Positions 24,440 through 35,125 of a DNA stretch of 64,000 nucleotides are shown one piece after another. The notes beneath the pieces are model-generated. The model made no database searches. It saw only the letters and a program-made list of their open reading frames with translations, and was not told the origin of the DNA. The position numbers were made by a program, and so were the translations under genes. Origin of the DNA: Berberis thunbergii. Taxonomy: Eukaryota > Streptophyta > Magnoliopsida > Ranunculales > Berberidaceae. Location: positions 62,001-126,000 of the forward strand of contig QNQO01005816.1 in NCBI GenBank assembly GCA_003290165.1, written 5' to 3'. How positions within the stretch are numbered: the stretch's first letter is position 1; each line of letters begins with the position of its first letter.

Positions 24440-25553
24440 CTGGAGTGCCTCGCCAACTGGGCCATCACGAATGAGATGCCCTGGTCGGTTACATTTGTAG
24501 CATAACTTACCAATGGGAGCCTGCCCTCGTGGTGCTGCAGGTACCTGAGGTCAAGGTTGCTGATATGGGCCTTGTGGGCCCTGATTCTGAAATGTCGGTC
24601 TCTGCCACTGCTGCTCTTGGGGCCTATAGCCACCCTGCGGCCTATAACCTCCCTGGGACTCAACTCCTCCCTGGGGCCTCTGCTGGAACTGACCTCCAGA
24701 TTGGGACCTCGGCTGATACTGAAATCCAGGTCCTCGCTGATTCTGATCATAAGGCTTATATCTGTTCTGATCTCGGTTCCCAGATGAACGCGAGTTTCTA
24801 GACGACTCACCTCCCCTGCACTTCTCTCTAGCCTCTCGAAAAGCAGGGTCTTGCTCTTCAAACTTGAGAGCTAAATCTAAAACTCGGTCAAATGGTTCTT
24901 TATCGAAGGGTAAAAGCGACTTTGACAGATAATGACCCAAACCCTTGATAAACTTCTGATTCTTCTTGGCAGTGGTATCAACCAAGTACGGAGCATACCG
25001 AGTCAACTCGTTGAATTTTGTCACATACTGGGTCACTGACTTGGTACCTTGCGTCAAACTAAAGAACTCTGCAGCTAGGTGAGATTTCACAGCTTCAGGT
25101 ACAAACTGACAGTCAAATTTGGACTTGAAAGTCTCCCAAGTCATAACAGTCGTATTTGTGCTCTCCTCCACAGAATCCCACCAATACCTGGCATTACCAT
25201 TCAAGTTATGAGCAGCTAATTCTTGTTTCTGTACCTCAGTCATCTGCATCCGATTGAATATGGTTTCACACTTGCGAATCCACTTCTCAGCTGCAATAGG
25301 GCCAGTCTCTCCATTAAATCTCTGACCGCCTAAGTTCCCAAACTCCTTATTTCTCCAGGCAAACGGGTCACCATGACTATCCTGATGGTTGTTCTGCAAA
25401 ACCTGCAAAAGTTGCGTCATCATGGCTCCCACGTCTACCTGAACCAAGTTAGAACCCCCCTCCCTGATCATTTGAACCATTTGGGCCATTAGTGTTATTC
25501 CGTCCGTTATCACCATTATGTCCATTGGCCCCATTTGATCGAGTATTCGCCAT
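24440..25553 (-). pseudogene. chromovirus gag (capsid and zinc knuckle)
   Basis: The capsid-like retrotrans_gag region includes RYWWDSVEES and SVTQYVTKFNELTRY, followed by LALKFEEQ. A Gln/Gly-rich repeat tail with GGYRPQGGYRPQ follows. A zinc-knuckle at about 24480-24520 (CYKCNRPGH) lacks its fourth Cys. The likely original start is the ATG at 25553 (MANTRSNGANGHNG), which is out of frame with the main body. A frameshift therefore lies around 25460-25500. Confidence 0.85.
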
Positions 25554-25667
25554 TACATTCAAGCGAAAATAAATAACCGTTAATATTTAATAATCCAAAC
25601 GTTCATAATCCCATTTCCACACTTCCGAGGATCACCTAGACCTACCCTTGATCTAGAATAACCAAAT

Positions 25668-25679
25668 GCTTTGATACCA
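25668..25679 (-). other. primer-binding site, initiator tRNA-Met
   Basis: TGGTATCAAAGC on the minus strand, a few bases from the LTR end. It differs by one base from the tRNA-iMet complement TGGTATCAGAGC. Confidence 0.75.
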
Positions 25680-25683
25680 AAAA

Positions 25684-26429
25684 TGTCACGCCCCGATTTT
25701 CAAACAACATAAATAAATAGATTGTCTAAAAACCAAGGCATGACAGGAACACATAAAATGGTACAGTCATAAGGTAGAAAACAACTAATAAGTTTCCTCA
25801 ATATTTTTCCTCTAAAATGAGGTCCACAACGAAAAAAAAAATGAAAATTACAATAATCCATTCCCCAAATAAGTATCTGACAAAGCTGAACATTTATTTC
25901 TAAATCCTACATCTGATTGCCTAGGAATAATAATAATAATCTAAAAAGAATAAACGCGTCAACTCCTCAGCTATCGCCACGCAGCTACTATCCTTCCTTA
26001 AGCTCCAATTAACCCTGATAGTTCTCTGAAACTACACTCATTAAGAATGTACCCAAATTTGTAAAGAAAATACAAAATCTGGGTCAGTATGATCATACTG
26101 GTGTGAGCAAACTTACAAATTAAACAAATTAAATATAAAAGGACAAAATGCAAATTTACCTTAAGGAAGACAGGTAGTTCTCATTCGAGATCCGAATGAG
26201 CGGTTAGTTTCTTCCCTCAAGGCTAACCTAGTACAAGCTAAAATAATCTATACACAATTTCATGGCATGCTCAATTCAATGGTTTTATTTAATTATTTAT
26301 TGTGGTTTTCAAATTTTTGGCTTCTTTTTCACAATCGCACTCTCCTCCTGTGCCGAACACACCTCACCCAAGTGTGCCTCCCTTGCCTTCGAAACCACTT
26401 GGAGCGTACATGTTCCAAGTGGGGTGCCA
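25684..26429 (-). repeat. chromovirus LTR segment (truncated copy)
   Basis: It matches the first ~745 bp of the 18815 LTR and stops at GGGGTGCCA, where a second LTR start begins at once. Confidence 0.85.
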
Positions 26430-27625
26430 TGTCACGCCCCGATTTTTGAACAACATAAATAAATAGATTGTCCAAAAACCAAGGCATGACAGGAACATAT
26501 AAAATGGTACAGTCATAAGGTAGAAAACAACTAATAAGTTTCCTCAATATTTTTCCTGTAAAATGAGGTCCACAAAAAAAAATTAAAATTACAATAATCC
26601 ATTCCCCAAATAAGTATCCGACAAAGCTGAACATTTATTTCTAAATCCTACATCTGATTACCTAGGAATAATAATAATAATCTAAAAAGAATAAACGCGT
26701 CGACTCCTCAGCTATCGCCACACAGCTACTATCCTTCCTTAAGCTCCAATTAACCCTGATAGTTCTCTGAAACTACGCTAATTAAGAACGTACCCAAATT
26801 TGTAAAGAAAATACAAAATCTGGGTCAGTATGATCATACTGGTGTGAGCAAACTTACAAATCAAACAAATTAAATATAAAAGGACAAAATGTAAATTTAC
26901 CTTAAGGAAGACAGGTAGTTCTCATTCGAGATCCGAATGAGCGGTTAGTTTCTTCTCTCAAGGCTAACCTAGTACAAGCTAAAATAATCTATACACAATT
27001 TCATGGCATGCTCAATTCAATGGTTTTATTTAATTATTTATTGTGATTTTCAAATTTTTAGCTTCTTTTCCACAATCGCACTCTCCTCCTGTGCCGAACA
27101 CACCTCACGCAAGTGTGCCTCCCTTGCCTTCGAACCCACTCGGAGCGTACATGTTCCAAGTGGGGTGCCACATTGAGGAACATGTCATCTCACCCTAAGT
27201 TCGATCCATGGCTAGCATTCTTCCTAAATCTACACGTACAACCGAACTCACATGGAACGGTGCACCGATATGCAAGCAAGTCTGCATACCCATAATTCTA
27301 TCACACGTATACAAGCAAGTCTGTATACAAAAATTTCTTTTCTTTTCACATTTTTTTTTCTTTTTCTTTTGTGTATGTGTGCAAAAAGAAGAAAAATTAG
27401 GGTTTTATCTTTAAAGGAAGAATTTAGGGTTTCTTTGGCTAAACACATGCACCCTTTATCTCTTACACACCACCAGCCTAAACCTAAGTTTGAAAAAAAA
27501 AATAAAAAAAAATCATAAACTATTATTACTTGTATTTATTATTAATTAATAATTACTACCAATAAATATTATTAACTTCTAAAATAGTGCAAGTATATTG
27601 GTAAGTGAATTGGGTGGGTATTACA
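26430..27625 (-). repeat. chromovirus LTR with ~0.9-kb internal deletion
   Basis: It starts TGTCACGCCCC and ends GGGTATTACA, matching both ends of the 18815 LTR. It lacks the middle part corresponding to about 19750-20640. The deletion joins two T-rich tracts. Together with 25684-26429 it makes a composite 5' LTR region. Confidence 0.85.
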
Positions 27626-27630
27626 TGGGG

Positions 27631-28110
27631 TAACAATCAAAATAGATTGGACCCATTGCTAGAGTTGACTCTGTGATTCCTAAGAGCGAGTCATCGAACC
27701 TATTGTACCGACAATCGTGAAGAGAGATCAAAGCACAGGTGTCTAGTCCTGTTCTTGTTAGGAGTTTCATCCCAATTTGAATCAATCCAATATGGATATA
27801 TTTGTATTCATTACTTTGAAGGTATTCCAAAGTTTCATTTGAAAAAAGCTATTTTGAATCCATAGATCCATCAAAAGATATAGTTTGTTCAACCATATCA
27901 ATCAGATCTTTTGTTTTTTGAGGAAACAAAGATTTTGAAACATTATAAATGTTTTTGTAAGGAATTTTATAGTATTGACCATTTTTGTAAATTATTTTCT
28001 ACTTCTGAAATTCTACATTCCATAAGGTTTGCACCATCTGGAATCTGTCTTGACCTAGAGCTAGAAGCTCGGGTAAATTTTGAAAGCAAAAACATTTTTC
28101 AAAATCTTTG
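27631..28110 (-). pseudogene. endogenous pararetrovirus: movement protein N-terminal half
   Basis: On the minus strand this holds the N-terminal half of a caulimovirid movement protein (motifs YIHIGLIQIG, NRFDDSLLG and GPIYFDCYP). It has stops at about 28011 and 27851. Reading continues on the far side of the chromovirus at 18809, so this and the 16109-18809 block are one virus copy split by a later insertion. Sequence beyond 28110 loses the match. Confidence 0.75.
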
Positions 28111-28335
28111 AGGTTTGAGGATTGGGAACACTGTACTCGGACCACCTACAGCTAGAACACCAGTATGGGACCACCTAACTCGTAAACACTGCGCTCAACA
28201 TGGCAACTTACACATGGCTCAAAATGGCTGACCAACATACTTACATGCTTACCAACGCTATCAACGGCTGACCAACAGTACCTAGGACTCTCCTAATACA
28301 ATGCATGATGACGTATGCTCTGAATTTTGATATAA

Positions 28336-28718
28336 GAGCAGTCTTCGTTGGAGCAATCGCATAGAGTAGAGAGCAGTGAGAAATCGCGGGGAGCAGGGAA
28401 CAACCATGTGTCTTCGTCATAAGGAGGTGTGTATTCGTCGTAGAGAGGAGGAAGATCGCTGCGAGGGTGCAGGAAGGAGCGCATCACAAGGAGGGGGAGG
28501 AGGTTCAATGAAAAAATGTTTTGTGATTTTGTGCAAAATCTCATTCCTTAGTTTAGCCAAAGGCAAGGGCAAAATTGTCCAAAAAATAATTTTGACTGTT
28601 CAATGATGTGGACTTAACGGTTCTGCCAGAAAATGAGAATTATACTCAAATAGTTTTCAAAACGAGTGCCAAATTGTAATAGGTATAAATTAATGAGTGT
28701 TAAACTAAAAAAAAAACC
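28336..28718 (-). repeat. right terminal inverted repeat of the MULE-like element
   Basis: Inverted partner of 14820-15123, ending AGTTTAACACTC-type on the minus strand. An open frame here (28376-28606) has no recognisable protein and lies within the repeat. Confidence 0.65.
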
Positions 28719-29185
28719 AAAAATAAAAAAAAAACAATAGCCTAGAAAACTTCTCCATGACTTGTAAAAAATATTGGTTTTATTAAAAAGTTAATAAAAA
28801 TAATTGATGAAATGTGGATATACGACAAGTATAATGTCAAAATAAGTTGCTTAAAGTCAACACGAGAAAGTAGATGTAAGTAACACATAAAGAATTTTGC
28901 AAAAAACAGGTACGAGATAAAAGGAAAGTACGCAGAAAGAGTGGGACTAAAGTGGACTTTTCCTTTTCATTTTGACATTAAAAATCAAATAAAGTCCCAC
29001 AAAGATTACCAAAAGGGAGATTTCCATAAAAATATTAGAAGTTTCAAAATTATTGATCCCAAATAGCAAACCCCTTCAAGACTCTGATACCCTTTTCAAC
29101 ATTTGATATTAAGAGACAATCTCTTACATATAAGTGCATCAATTTCGATGAGAGGTAAAGTCAATAACTTTCGAGCAATGCTAGC

Positions 29186-29335
29186 TGTCGAGGAAACGGA
29201 CGAGGACAGCGACGTGGTGGGGTGGGAGCCGTCCACCCCGCTCTGGATGCGTGCCACATTTTTTGTGTGCGCATCCCGAGCGGGGTGGACCGCTCCCACC
29301 CCGCCACATCGCTGTCCTCGCTGGTTTCCTCGACA
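29186..29335. repeat. GC-rich perfect-length hairpin (arms 66 bp)
   Basis: The arms 29186-29251 and 29270-29335 are inverted repeats with about six mismatches and an 18-bp loop. They are markedly GC-rich (GGGGTGGGAGC, CCACCCCGCTC) in strongly AT-rich surroundings. A MITE or fold-back element, or a hairpin RNA source, is possible. I see no clear target duplication. Confidence 0.8.
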
Positions 29336-30229
29336 TTTAGAATTCCCCATAACTTTCTCATCTTCTTTCTTCCCCAACTTCAATTAAAATTAGATTGATT
29401 TTATATTAGTTAGCCTATTTAATGAGCACATTTTATACTATTTTTATTCACTCATATTTACATTAGTTAACATATTTAATTAGTTTTTTGATGATGGTTT
29501 ACATTGAGTGATTTTCATCAAATTTCATCAAATTTCTATTTCCATCAAATTTCTATTTCCAAATTTCCATTTGTGATGGTTTACATTTGTGATTTTCATC
29601 AAATTTCTATTTCCAAAAATATTTGACTGCATATTTCGTGATTTAGTTGAGACGATTTTTTTTATTTTATATCGATTTGAATTTTTTATCAGATTAGCTT
29701 AGTTATTTTTTATATGTTTCATTTACATAACTTTTACTTCTTTAACGATTATTATATTCATGAGATTTTTCAACTTTTATGTCATGTATTGTTGATAGTT
29801 ACATAATAGATTATATTAATTATAGATTTGGATATGTAGTCTAAAACTAATTGATTTGGTTATATGTGCTTAAGTTAAATTCTTGGACATAAAATGCTTA
29901 GAAATTAGGATTTTTTTGAAGCCAAGGGAAGTTTAATATTGTGATTAACGTTACATCTTTCAAAAATCCAAATAATATTTGATTATTGTTGTTTAGGTTG
30001 GATTTATGCTAGAATTAAGTTAAACAAATTAGTTTTCAGAAATTGCTCTTAATACGCAATCCATGTGGGTTCAACCTCGCATACAAAGAAAAAAAAAAAA
30101 CCTCGCATACACATTAATTTATACTATTAACAATTCGTGTCCTAACGAGTACATTTAAATTGTCACAACAAGTTTTTGGCATCGTTATTGGGCATTGTAA
30201 TGGGGTCATTTCCTTAAACTAAGTTGCAT
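29336..30229. other. no gene seen
   Basis: Very AT-rich. Short direct repeats of CATCAAATTTCTATTTCC occur at 29515-29610. Confidence 0.6.
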
Positions 30230-30230
30230 A

Positions 30231-30284
<54 letters not shown>
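30230..30284. repeat. (TC)n(TA)n compound microsatellite
   Basis: About 24 bp of TC repeats run directly into about 28 bp of TA repeats. Confidence 0.95.
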
Positions 30285-30286
<2 letters not shown>

Positions 30287-30595
30287 GGCAGAGAGTTTCA
30301 TAAGGAGTGGAGTTTACATATACCAATTCTTTTCCTTCGGTGAAGACCTGTGTCTTAGCTTATAGTAGGTACATGTCTCTTATCACATATAAAGTTTTAG
30401 TAGCCTAGGTGTTGATTTATCTTCTGTTTAATGTGTAAAACAAGGGATTTTTCGGATAGTGGATCATCAAAAAAAAAAAAAAAAAATTTGTCTCCTTATG
30501 TGTCTTTTGTTGATTATTCATATACACCCTCGTATTATAATTCTTTTAAGTCTTACAAGCGTGACTGTGAATATAATCATTGTGAAATGAATAAT

Positions 30596-30772
30596 GGTAG
30601 GAAACCATGTTTTGTAAACATGTTTGACAATCATGATGACCTGTCACGATCTCGTAAGAATGATAAAATTTCCAAAGATTTTATGTGTATCTCAAAGTTG
30701 TAAAAATTTCACTTTAACGATGCTACATCATCCTGGTTGCAGAACATGTTTACAAAACATGGTTTCCTAGCC
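30596..30772 (-). mobile_element. MITE, family copy 1 (177 bp)
   Basis: The termini GGTAGGAAACCATGTTTTG and the inverted CAAAACATGGTTTCCTAGCC form a ~55-bp inverted repeat. The middle (AAATTTTATCATTCTT in reverse) matches the two copies at 30966 and 31691 in opposite orientation. Confidence 0.75.
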
Positions 30773-30965
30773 TCACTCTTGTGAAATATATGATTCCCAT
30801 CAGGAATATGTATCAAATAGTTGAAATTTCACACTGTATTCACCTTCCATTGAGGCAACCCTTGATGAATTTATGCAATTCACTCGAGAGAGACTCTTTA
30901 AATTGGGTGATCAAGTGCAAAATTTTTCTGAAGCCTATAATCGACATGTCAATAAAATGAGCGAA

Positions 30966-31119
30966 GCTAGGGAACCAGGATGTCGTGGCATCATTAGGGG
31001 AGATTTTTACAACCTCGAGATACACATACACACTTTGGAAATTTTATCATTCTTTCAAAATCACGCCACGTCACCATGATTAGAAAACCTGTTTGTTTGT
31101 AAAAACTTGGTTTCTTAGC
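30966..31119 (+). mobile_element. MITE, family copy 2 (154 bp)
   Basis: It starts GCTAGGGAACCAGGATG and ends GGTTTCTTAGC. The centre ACAACCTCGAGATACACA is shared exactly with the 31691 copy. Confidence 0.75.
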
Positions 31120-31690
31120 ATTTTCCCAATAAAATTGAGGATGAGACAAATAATTGTTCCCTAAAGGCATGTGAAGAATTGTGTCATTTTCCTAATAATT
31201 TGGAAGATGAGCAAAAACTAACTCATTTGATTAGAGCCATGTGCTCAAAATTGAAAAGATTTTAAATATGAGGATAAATTTGTAAACCCTTGTGGCCAGA
31301 AGGTCAATCCATCTTTTGTTACCATTTTATGTCTTTCCCTTAAAAAGTTCCTAATTTGGGTTTGGAGTTGTGTGCATCTTAAGTTCTTATAGAACACTTT
31401 GAGAAAAATAGGGAAAATATATTTCAGTTCTAGAGCTCATTTAATGTCAGGTTCTTGATCTCAAGCCCAGTGTTGATCCTGAGATTAATCATTTTAAATT
31501 TGTTGTTGTCCACATTGGATCATTACCAGACTATGATTTTATTCATTTCATTCATCCATATACAGTAAAGTCTAGGTTTAGGGGTGTTTTTGTTCAAGCA
31601 ATGCACTTTGAATTTTGAAATATTATTACTTCATTTGAGTATGCAATTATTTTAGAGACAATTTACTTAGGACTAATAATGTTCAGTGAG
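31120..31690. other. decayed sequence, possibly retroelement gag
   Basis: AT-rich with many stops. Short coding-like phrases (LTHLIRAMCSKLKR) suggest an old decayed gene or retroelement, with no family match I can support. Confidence 0.3.
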
Positions 31691-31839
31691 GCTAGAAAAT
31701 TAGGTTTTGCAACCAGGATGATGTGACATCGTCAGAGGAGGTTATTTACAACCTCGAGATACACAAACTTTTTAGGGATTTCATTATTCTTTGGAGATCG
31801 TGTTACGTCACCCTGGTTGCAAAAACCTAGCTTTCTAGC
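31691..31839 (+). mobile_element. MITE, family copy 3 (149 bp)
   Basis: It starts GCTAGAAAATTAGGTTTTG and ends with the inverted match CAAAAACCTAGCTTTCTAGC. The terminal inverted repeats are ~42 bp, and the centre is shared with copy 2. Confidence 0.8.
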
Positions 31840-32236
31840 ATTTTTGAATAATGTTTTATAAGACGAGTGTGAAATTCTTGTATCATGTGTTTTTCGTATG
31901 ATCCCTAAAAGTTATATTTGTTGATATATGATTAACCGCTTGTGATTTATTTTATTTAAGGCTTAACATTGCAGAAAGTATACATCAACTGTTTCACATC
32001 AACAGGGGGTATAAAGTTTCAAATCCCTCCTTGCTAATGGGGTACTAGCTTTGGTAGGCTTATGGCGAATGGTATCACAGGTGCAGAGTTTCAACCCTAC
32101 TGGCAGCACTTGTGGTGGGATGGACTAAGGGATAAAAAAAAAAAATAAAAAAAATTAGGTTTAGAGGGATATACATATTTAAATTATTTTTCAATTTATC
32201 ATGTGTAACATGGAGCAATAGTCAAACATTAAGGAC
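31840..32236. other. no gene seen
   Basis: AT-rich sequence between the MITE and the hAT element, without a recognisable coding signal. Confidence 0.5.
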
Positions 32237-33399
32237 TAGGGGTGGGCACGGTCCGGATCGGTTCCAAATTTGAAGGAACCTAACTCGAACCGTTTACATT
32301 TTAACGGATCCGGTCCGGTCCGGATCCCTTCATTTTGATAATATGAACCGAACCTAACTCGAACCGTTCTAAACGGTTCGGTTCCACGGTTCCAAACGGT
32401 TCCAAACTTCATACAATAATTTGCAGAAATCGATATTATTCATACAATAAACATAAATCGATATTGTTTATTCATACAAATACAATAAACAGAAATCGAT
32501 AATTTGCAGAAAATTAAAAAATAACATTCCAGAAAACAGAAAAAATTTGCATTCAAGAAATAATATTCATACAATAAACTTCATACAATAAACAGAAAAT
32601 TAATCATATTCCAGAAATAATATTGATCATATTCATACAATAATTTGCATTCAAAAAAAAAATTTGCATTTAAAAAAAAAAATCCAATCAAGATCAGAAA
32701 AATTTGCATTCAAAAAAAAAAACCAACCTCATCCAAAAATCATCGATCCAACATCTAGATCTCTTCTGCTTCTTCTCGCTAATCTCTTCTGCTGATCTGC
32801 TTCTTCTGTTGATCTCGAGACAGAGACCGAGAGAGAGGAGACGGAGATGAGATCTCGTTTTCTTCTGCTACTACGACTTCTTCTTCTCGAGACAGAGACA
32901 GAGAGAGGAGAGGGAGATCTCCTTCCCCTTCTCGAGACAGAGACAGAGACAGAGAGAGGAGAGGGAGATCTCCTTCCCCTTCTCGATACAGAGACAAAGA
33001 TAGGAGAAGAGATACAGAGACAAAGAGAGGAAAGACAGAGAGGAGAGAGTCATGGGTGTGTTGATTTTACAGAGAGGAGAAGGAGATACAGAGAGACGAG
33101 AGGAGAGGAGATACAGAGAGACGAGACGAGAGCTTTAGGGATTTTTCAATTTTGGTTTAGGTTTAGGCCCTTTAGGGTTTTTTGGTTTTTATACTAAATG
33201 CAATTTGAAACGGTCCGGACGGGTCCAACCCGGACCGTTGTTTTTTTAAAAATAGAAACCGGGACCGGACCGTTTTATAACGGATCCGGACCGATCCGAA
33301 CCGTATCTAAAAATACAAAATTAAAATCCGGACCGTTTAGAGCAAAACGGTCCGGTCCGGTTTAAATCCGCGGATCCTCGACCCGTTTGCCCACCCCTA
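32237..33399. mobile_element. non-autonomous hAT element (1163 bp)
   Basis: The termini TAGGGGTGGGCACGG and CCGTTTGCCCACCCCTA are inverted repeats of the hAT type. They are flanked by a perfect 8-bp duplication TTAAGGAC (32229-32236 and 33400-33407). Both subterminal regions are rich in GGTCCGG/CCGGACC motifs. The interior has no transposase. It holds A-rich direct repeats (TTCATACAATAA) and a purine-rich block of GAGACAGAGACAGAGAGAGG repeats at 32820-33130. Confidence 0.9.
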
Positions 33400-33407
33400 T
33401 TAAGGAC

Positions 33408-34456
33408 TGTGTAATTTAGGTTTAGAGGGATTTACATATTTTTGTTTATGTCTTGTTTTAAAAAAAAAAAATTTAATAAAACAATCAAAATTTTGGATTT
33501 ATGTATCTAACTGCTTTTTAATAATGAAAATTTTCATTTTTGCCTAGTTAACATATTTAACAAAATGTATACTTTAGTTGGGGCTGTCCACATTTTTCCC
33601 AAGGTTTTTAATGAAAATCAAACTTGGAAATCATTGTAATCAATGGTAGAGACTTAACCCGGGTGAAATTTGAGTGATTCCATTTTTTTTAAGGGTTATT
33701 ATCTTAATTCGGAGTTATTTTATAACTCAATATTTTCTTTGTTTCCGTATTATCTTGTTGTTTGAACTCATTGTTTTCTTTTCTTACTTGAGATTTGAGA
33801 ATCACATTAATATTGGCCTTACACTAAAACATCTTCCAAAAACTAGTCAAGGCATGAAACATTAACCATATGAACTTAGGAAATGATGTAGACCATGTTT
33901 GTTTAAGCCATTTTTTCTTAATTAGCTCACCTATTTACATTATCACTAGTTACCCCTTTCAGTCTGTTATGAGCCTTTCTTTGTAACCTCTACCCAATAC
34001 CTAGCTATAATAATTAAGAGTTTAACCCATTTTTTATATCCAATACCCGTTGTGTTTGAATAATAGTATTAGTGGATTATTAAGATTAGTGAAGAGCAAC
34101 AAATATACATCTCATGAGCTTCCAAGTGATGAAAAGAAGATATTTGTGGAAGAAAGCATGTAAAGAAAAATAATGAAAAAAGAAACTGATGCAAAAAAAT
34201 GAAAAAAAAATATTTGATGAGGAAGTTATGAAGAATGAATTGATGGAACTCTGCATTAATTTTTGTCTTCAATAAACACCCAAGTGCAATTTGAAGGGTT
34301 ACAATTTTCAAACAATTTTTTAATAATGTTGACCATTATTATTTAGCCTTAACCCTAACCTTATTACAACCCAAGAAAGTCGTACTTGATTTTAAGGGAT
34401 CAATGGTTCATTAATGTGGAGATTAGTCTAGGAGGACTATGATGTCTTAGTCTAAT
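33408..34456. other. no gene seen
   Basis: AT-rich, with poly-A/poly-T runs. Ends at the left border of a CACTA element. Confidence 0.5.
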
Positions 34457-34775
34457 CACTACAACACAAATGCTCATTAATAACATTTGTTAATAGTGTT
34501 TTTGTCAAATGTGCTATCAAAAGTCAATTTTTAATGACTTAAAAAATGAAAAACGTTGTAAAAATGACTTGGCGCGCGCGGGCTTGTTGGCGCTCTCTCA
34601 AAATTTTGACTTAGCGGAATCCTTTTTTCTCCCTCTAGCCAAAACGAGAACAACCCTTCTTGTCCCTCATCTCTCTGTTCGCCCCGCTCTCTTGCTCGCC
34701 TCGTTTGAAATACCACCCATTTGTTCTTCGCATTTGAATCTCACTTGTTCTTCTCTGCAATTACAATTGAAGAAA

Positions 34776-35125
34776 ATGGTGAACATGATGTTGTTGATCT
34801 CTGTGATCTTGACGGTCTCACCAATCTCGAACCACAATGAGGCTGCGATGATCCCAACTTCGCTTACTACTTCAATGTATCTTTCCATTCTTCCTTCCAA
34901 TTTCCAATACATATCCTTCTCCATTCTCTCGTTTTCGTCTAGGGTTTATTCTTTACTTTACTTGATGTTTGTTTGCTAACTTGGCTGTTGAAATCTATCT
35001 TTCTCTCTCTCTCTCAGATGAAATGCTCCAACTGTGGTGAAGTGATCCAGAAGAACACCTGTGTCAGGTTGTCTGAAATGCTTCCTCTCCCTAACGGCCG
35101 CGGTGTGACCAATCTCGTCTAGAAA
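34776..35125 (+). pseudogene. captured UPF0587/DUF866 (CXXC zinc-binding) gene fragment
   Basis: Exon 1 (34776-34876) starts MVNMMLLIS. After a frameshift it reads DLDGLTNLEP and CDDPNFAYYF before a GT donor. Exon 2 (35018-35125) follows a polypyrimidine-AG and reads MKCSNCGEVIQKNTCVRLSE and LPLPNGRGVTNLV. A TAG stop then replaces the usual Gln. CXXC-GE...TC and LP-G-G-TNLVQK are characteristic of the small conserved eukaryotic zinc-binding proteins (CZIB-like). Later exons with the second CXXC pair are absent. The frameshift and stop make this a dead captured copy. Confidence 0.8.

Larger units (their letters stand above)
18815..27625 (-). mobile_element. Ty3/gypsy chromovirus (Tekay/Del-like), minus strand
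   Basis: Both ends have LTRs with borders TGTAATACCC and GGGCGTGACA on the minus strand. A perfect TGGGG 5-bp duplication flanks it. The interior encodes gag, protease, RT, RNase H, integrase and a C-terminal chromodomain-like segment, in chromovirus order. A tRNA-iMet primer site lies beside the 5' LTR. It is inserted in the movement-protein region of the pararetrovirus. Frameshifts and stops make it non-autonomous. Confidence 0.92.
14820..28718. mobile_element. Region bracketed by long inverted repeats (Mutator-like)
   Basis: The left arm (about 14820-15123) and the reverse complement of the right arm (about 28336-28718) align at roughly 80 percent by eye. Shared segments include GAAAACTATTTGAGT, AACCGTTAAGT, ACATCATTGA, TAAACTAAGGAATGAGATTTTG and GGTTGTTCC. 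Such long terminal inverted repeats are typical of MULEs. The 9-bp duplication expected for a MULE is not clear because the flanks are A-rich, and no MURA-type transposase is present. The interior is filled by an endogenous pararetrovirus and a chromovirus, so the original element was much shorter. Confidence 0.6.

Noticed and set aside
16109..28110. A functional integrated plant virus
   Set aside because: Reverse transcriptase is missing, the protease site is altered, several stops are present and an 8.8-kb retrotransposon splits the movement-protein region.
30431..31079. Possible gag-like gene from open frames at 30431 and 30873
   Set aside because: Most of both frames lies inside MITE copies and no gag motif is present.
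32779..33197. Ser/Leu- or Glu/Arg-rich open frames in the hAT element
   Set aside because: They are the three-frame readings of GAGACAGAGA simple repeats, low complexity with no domain.
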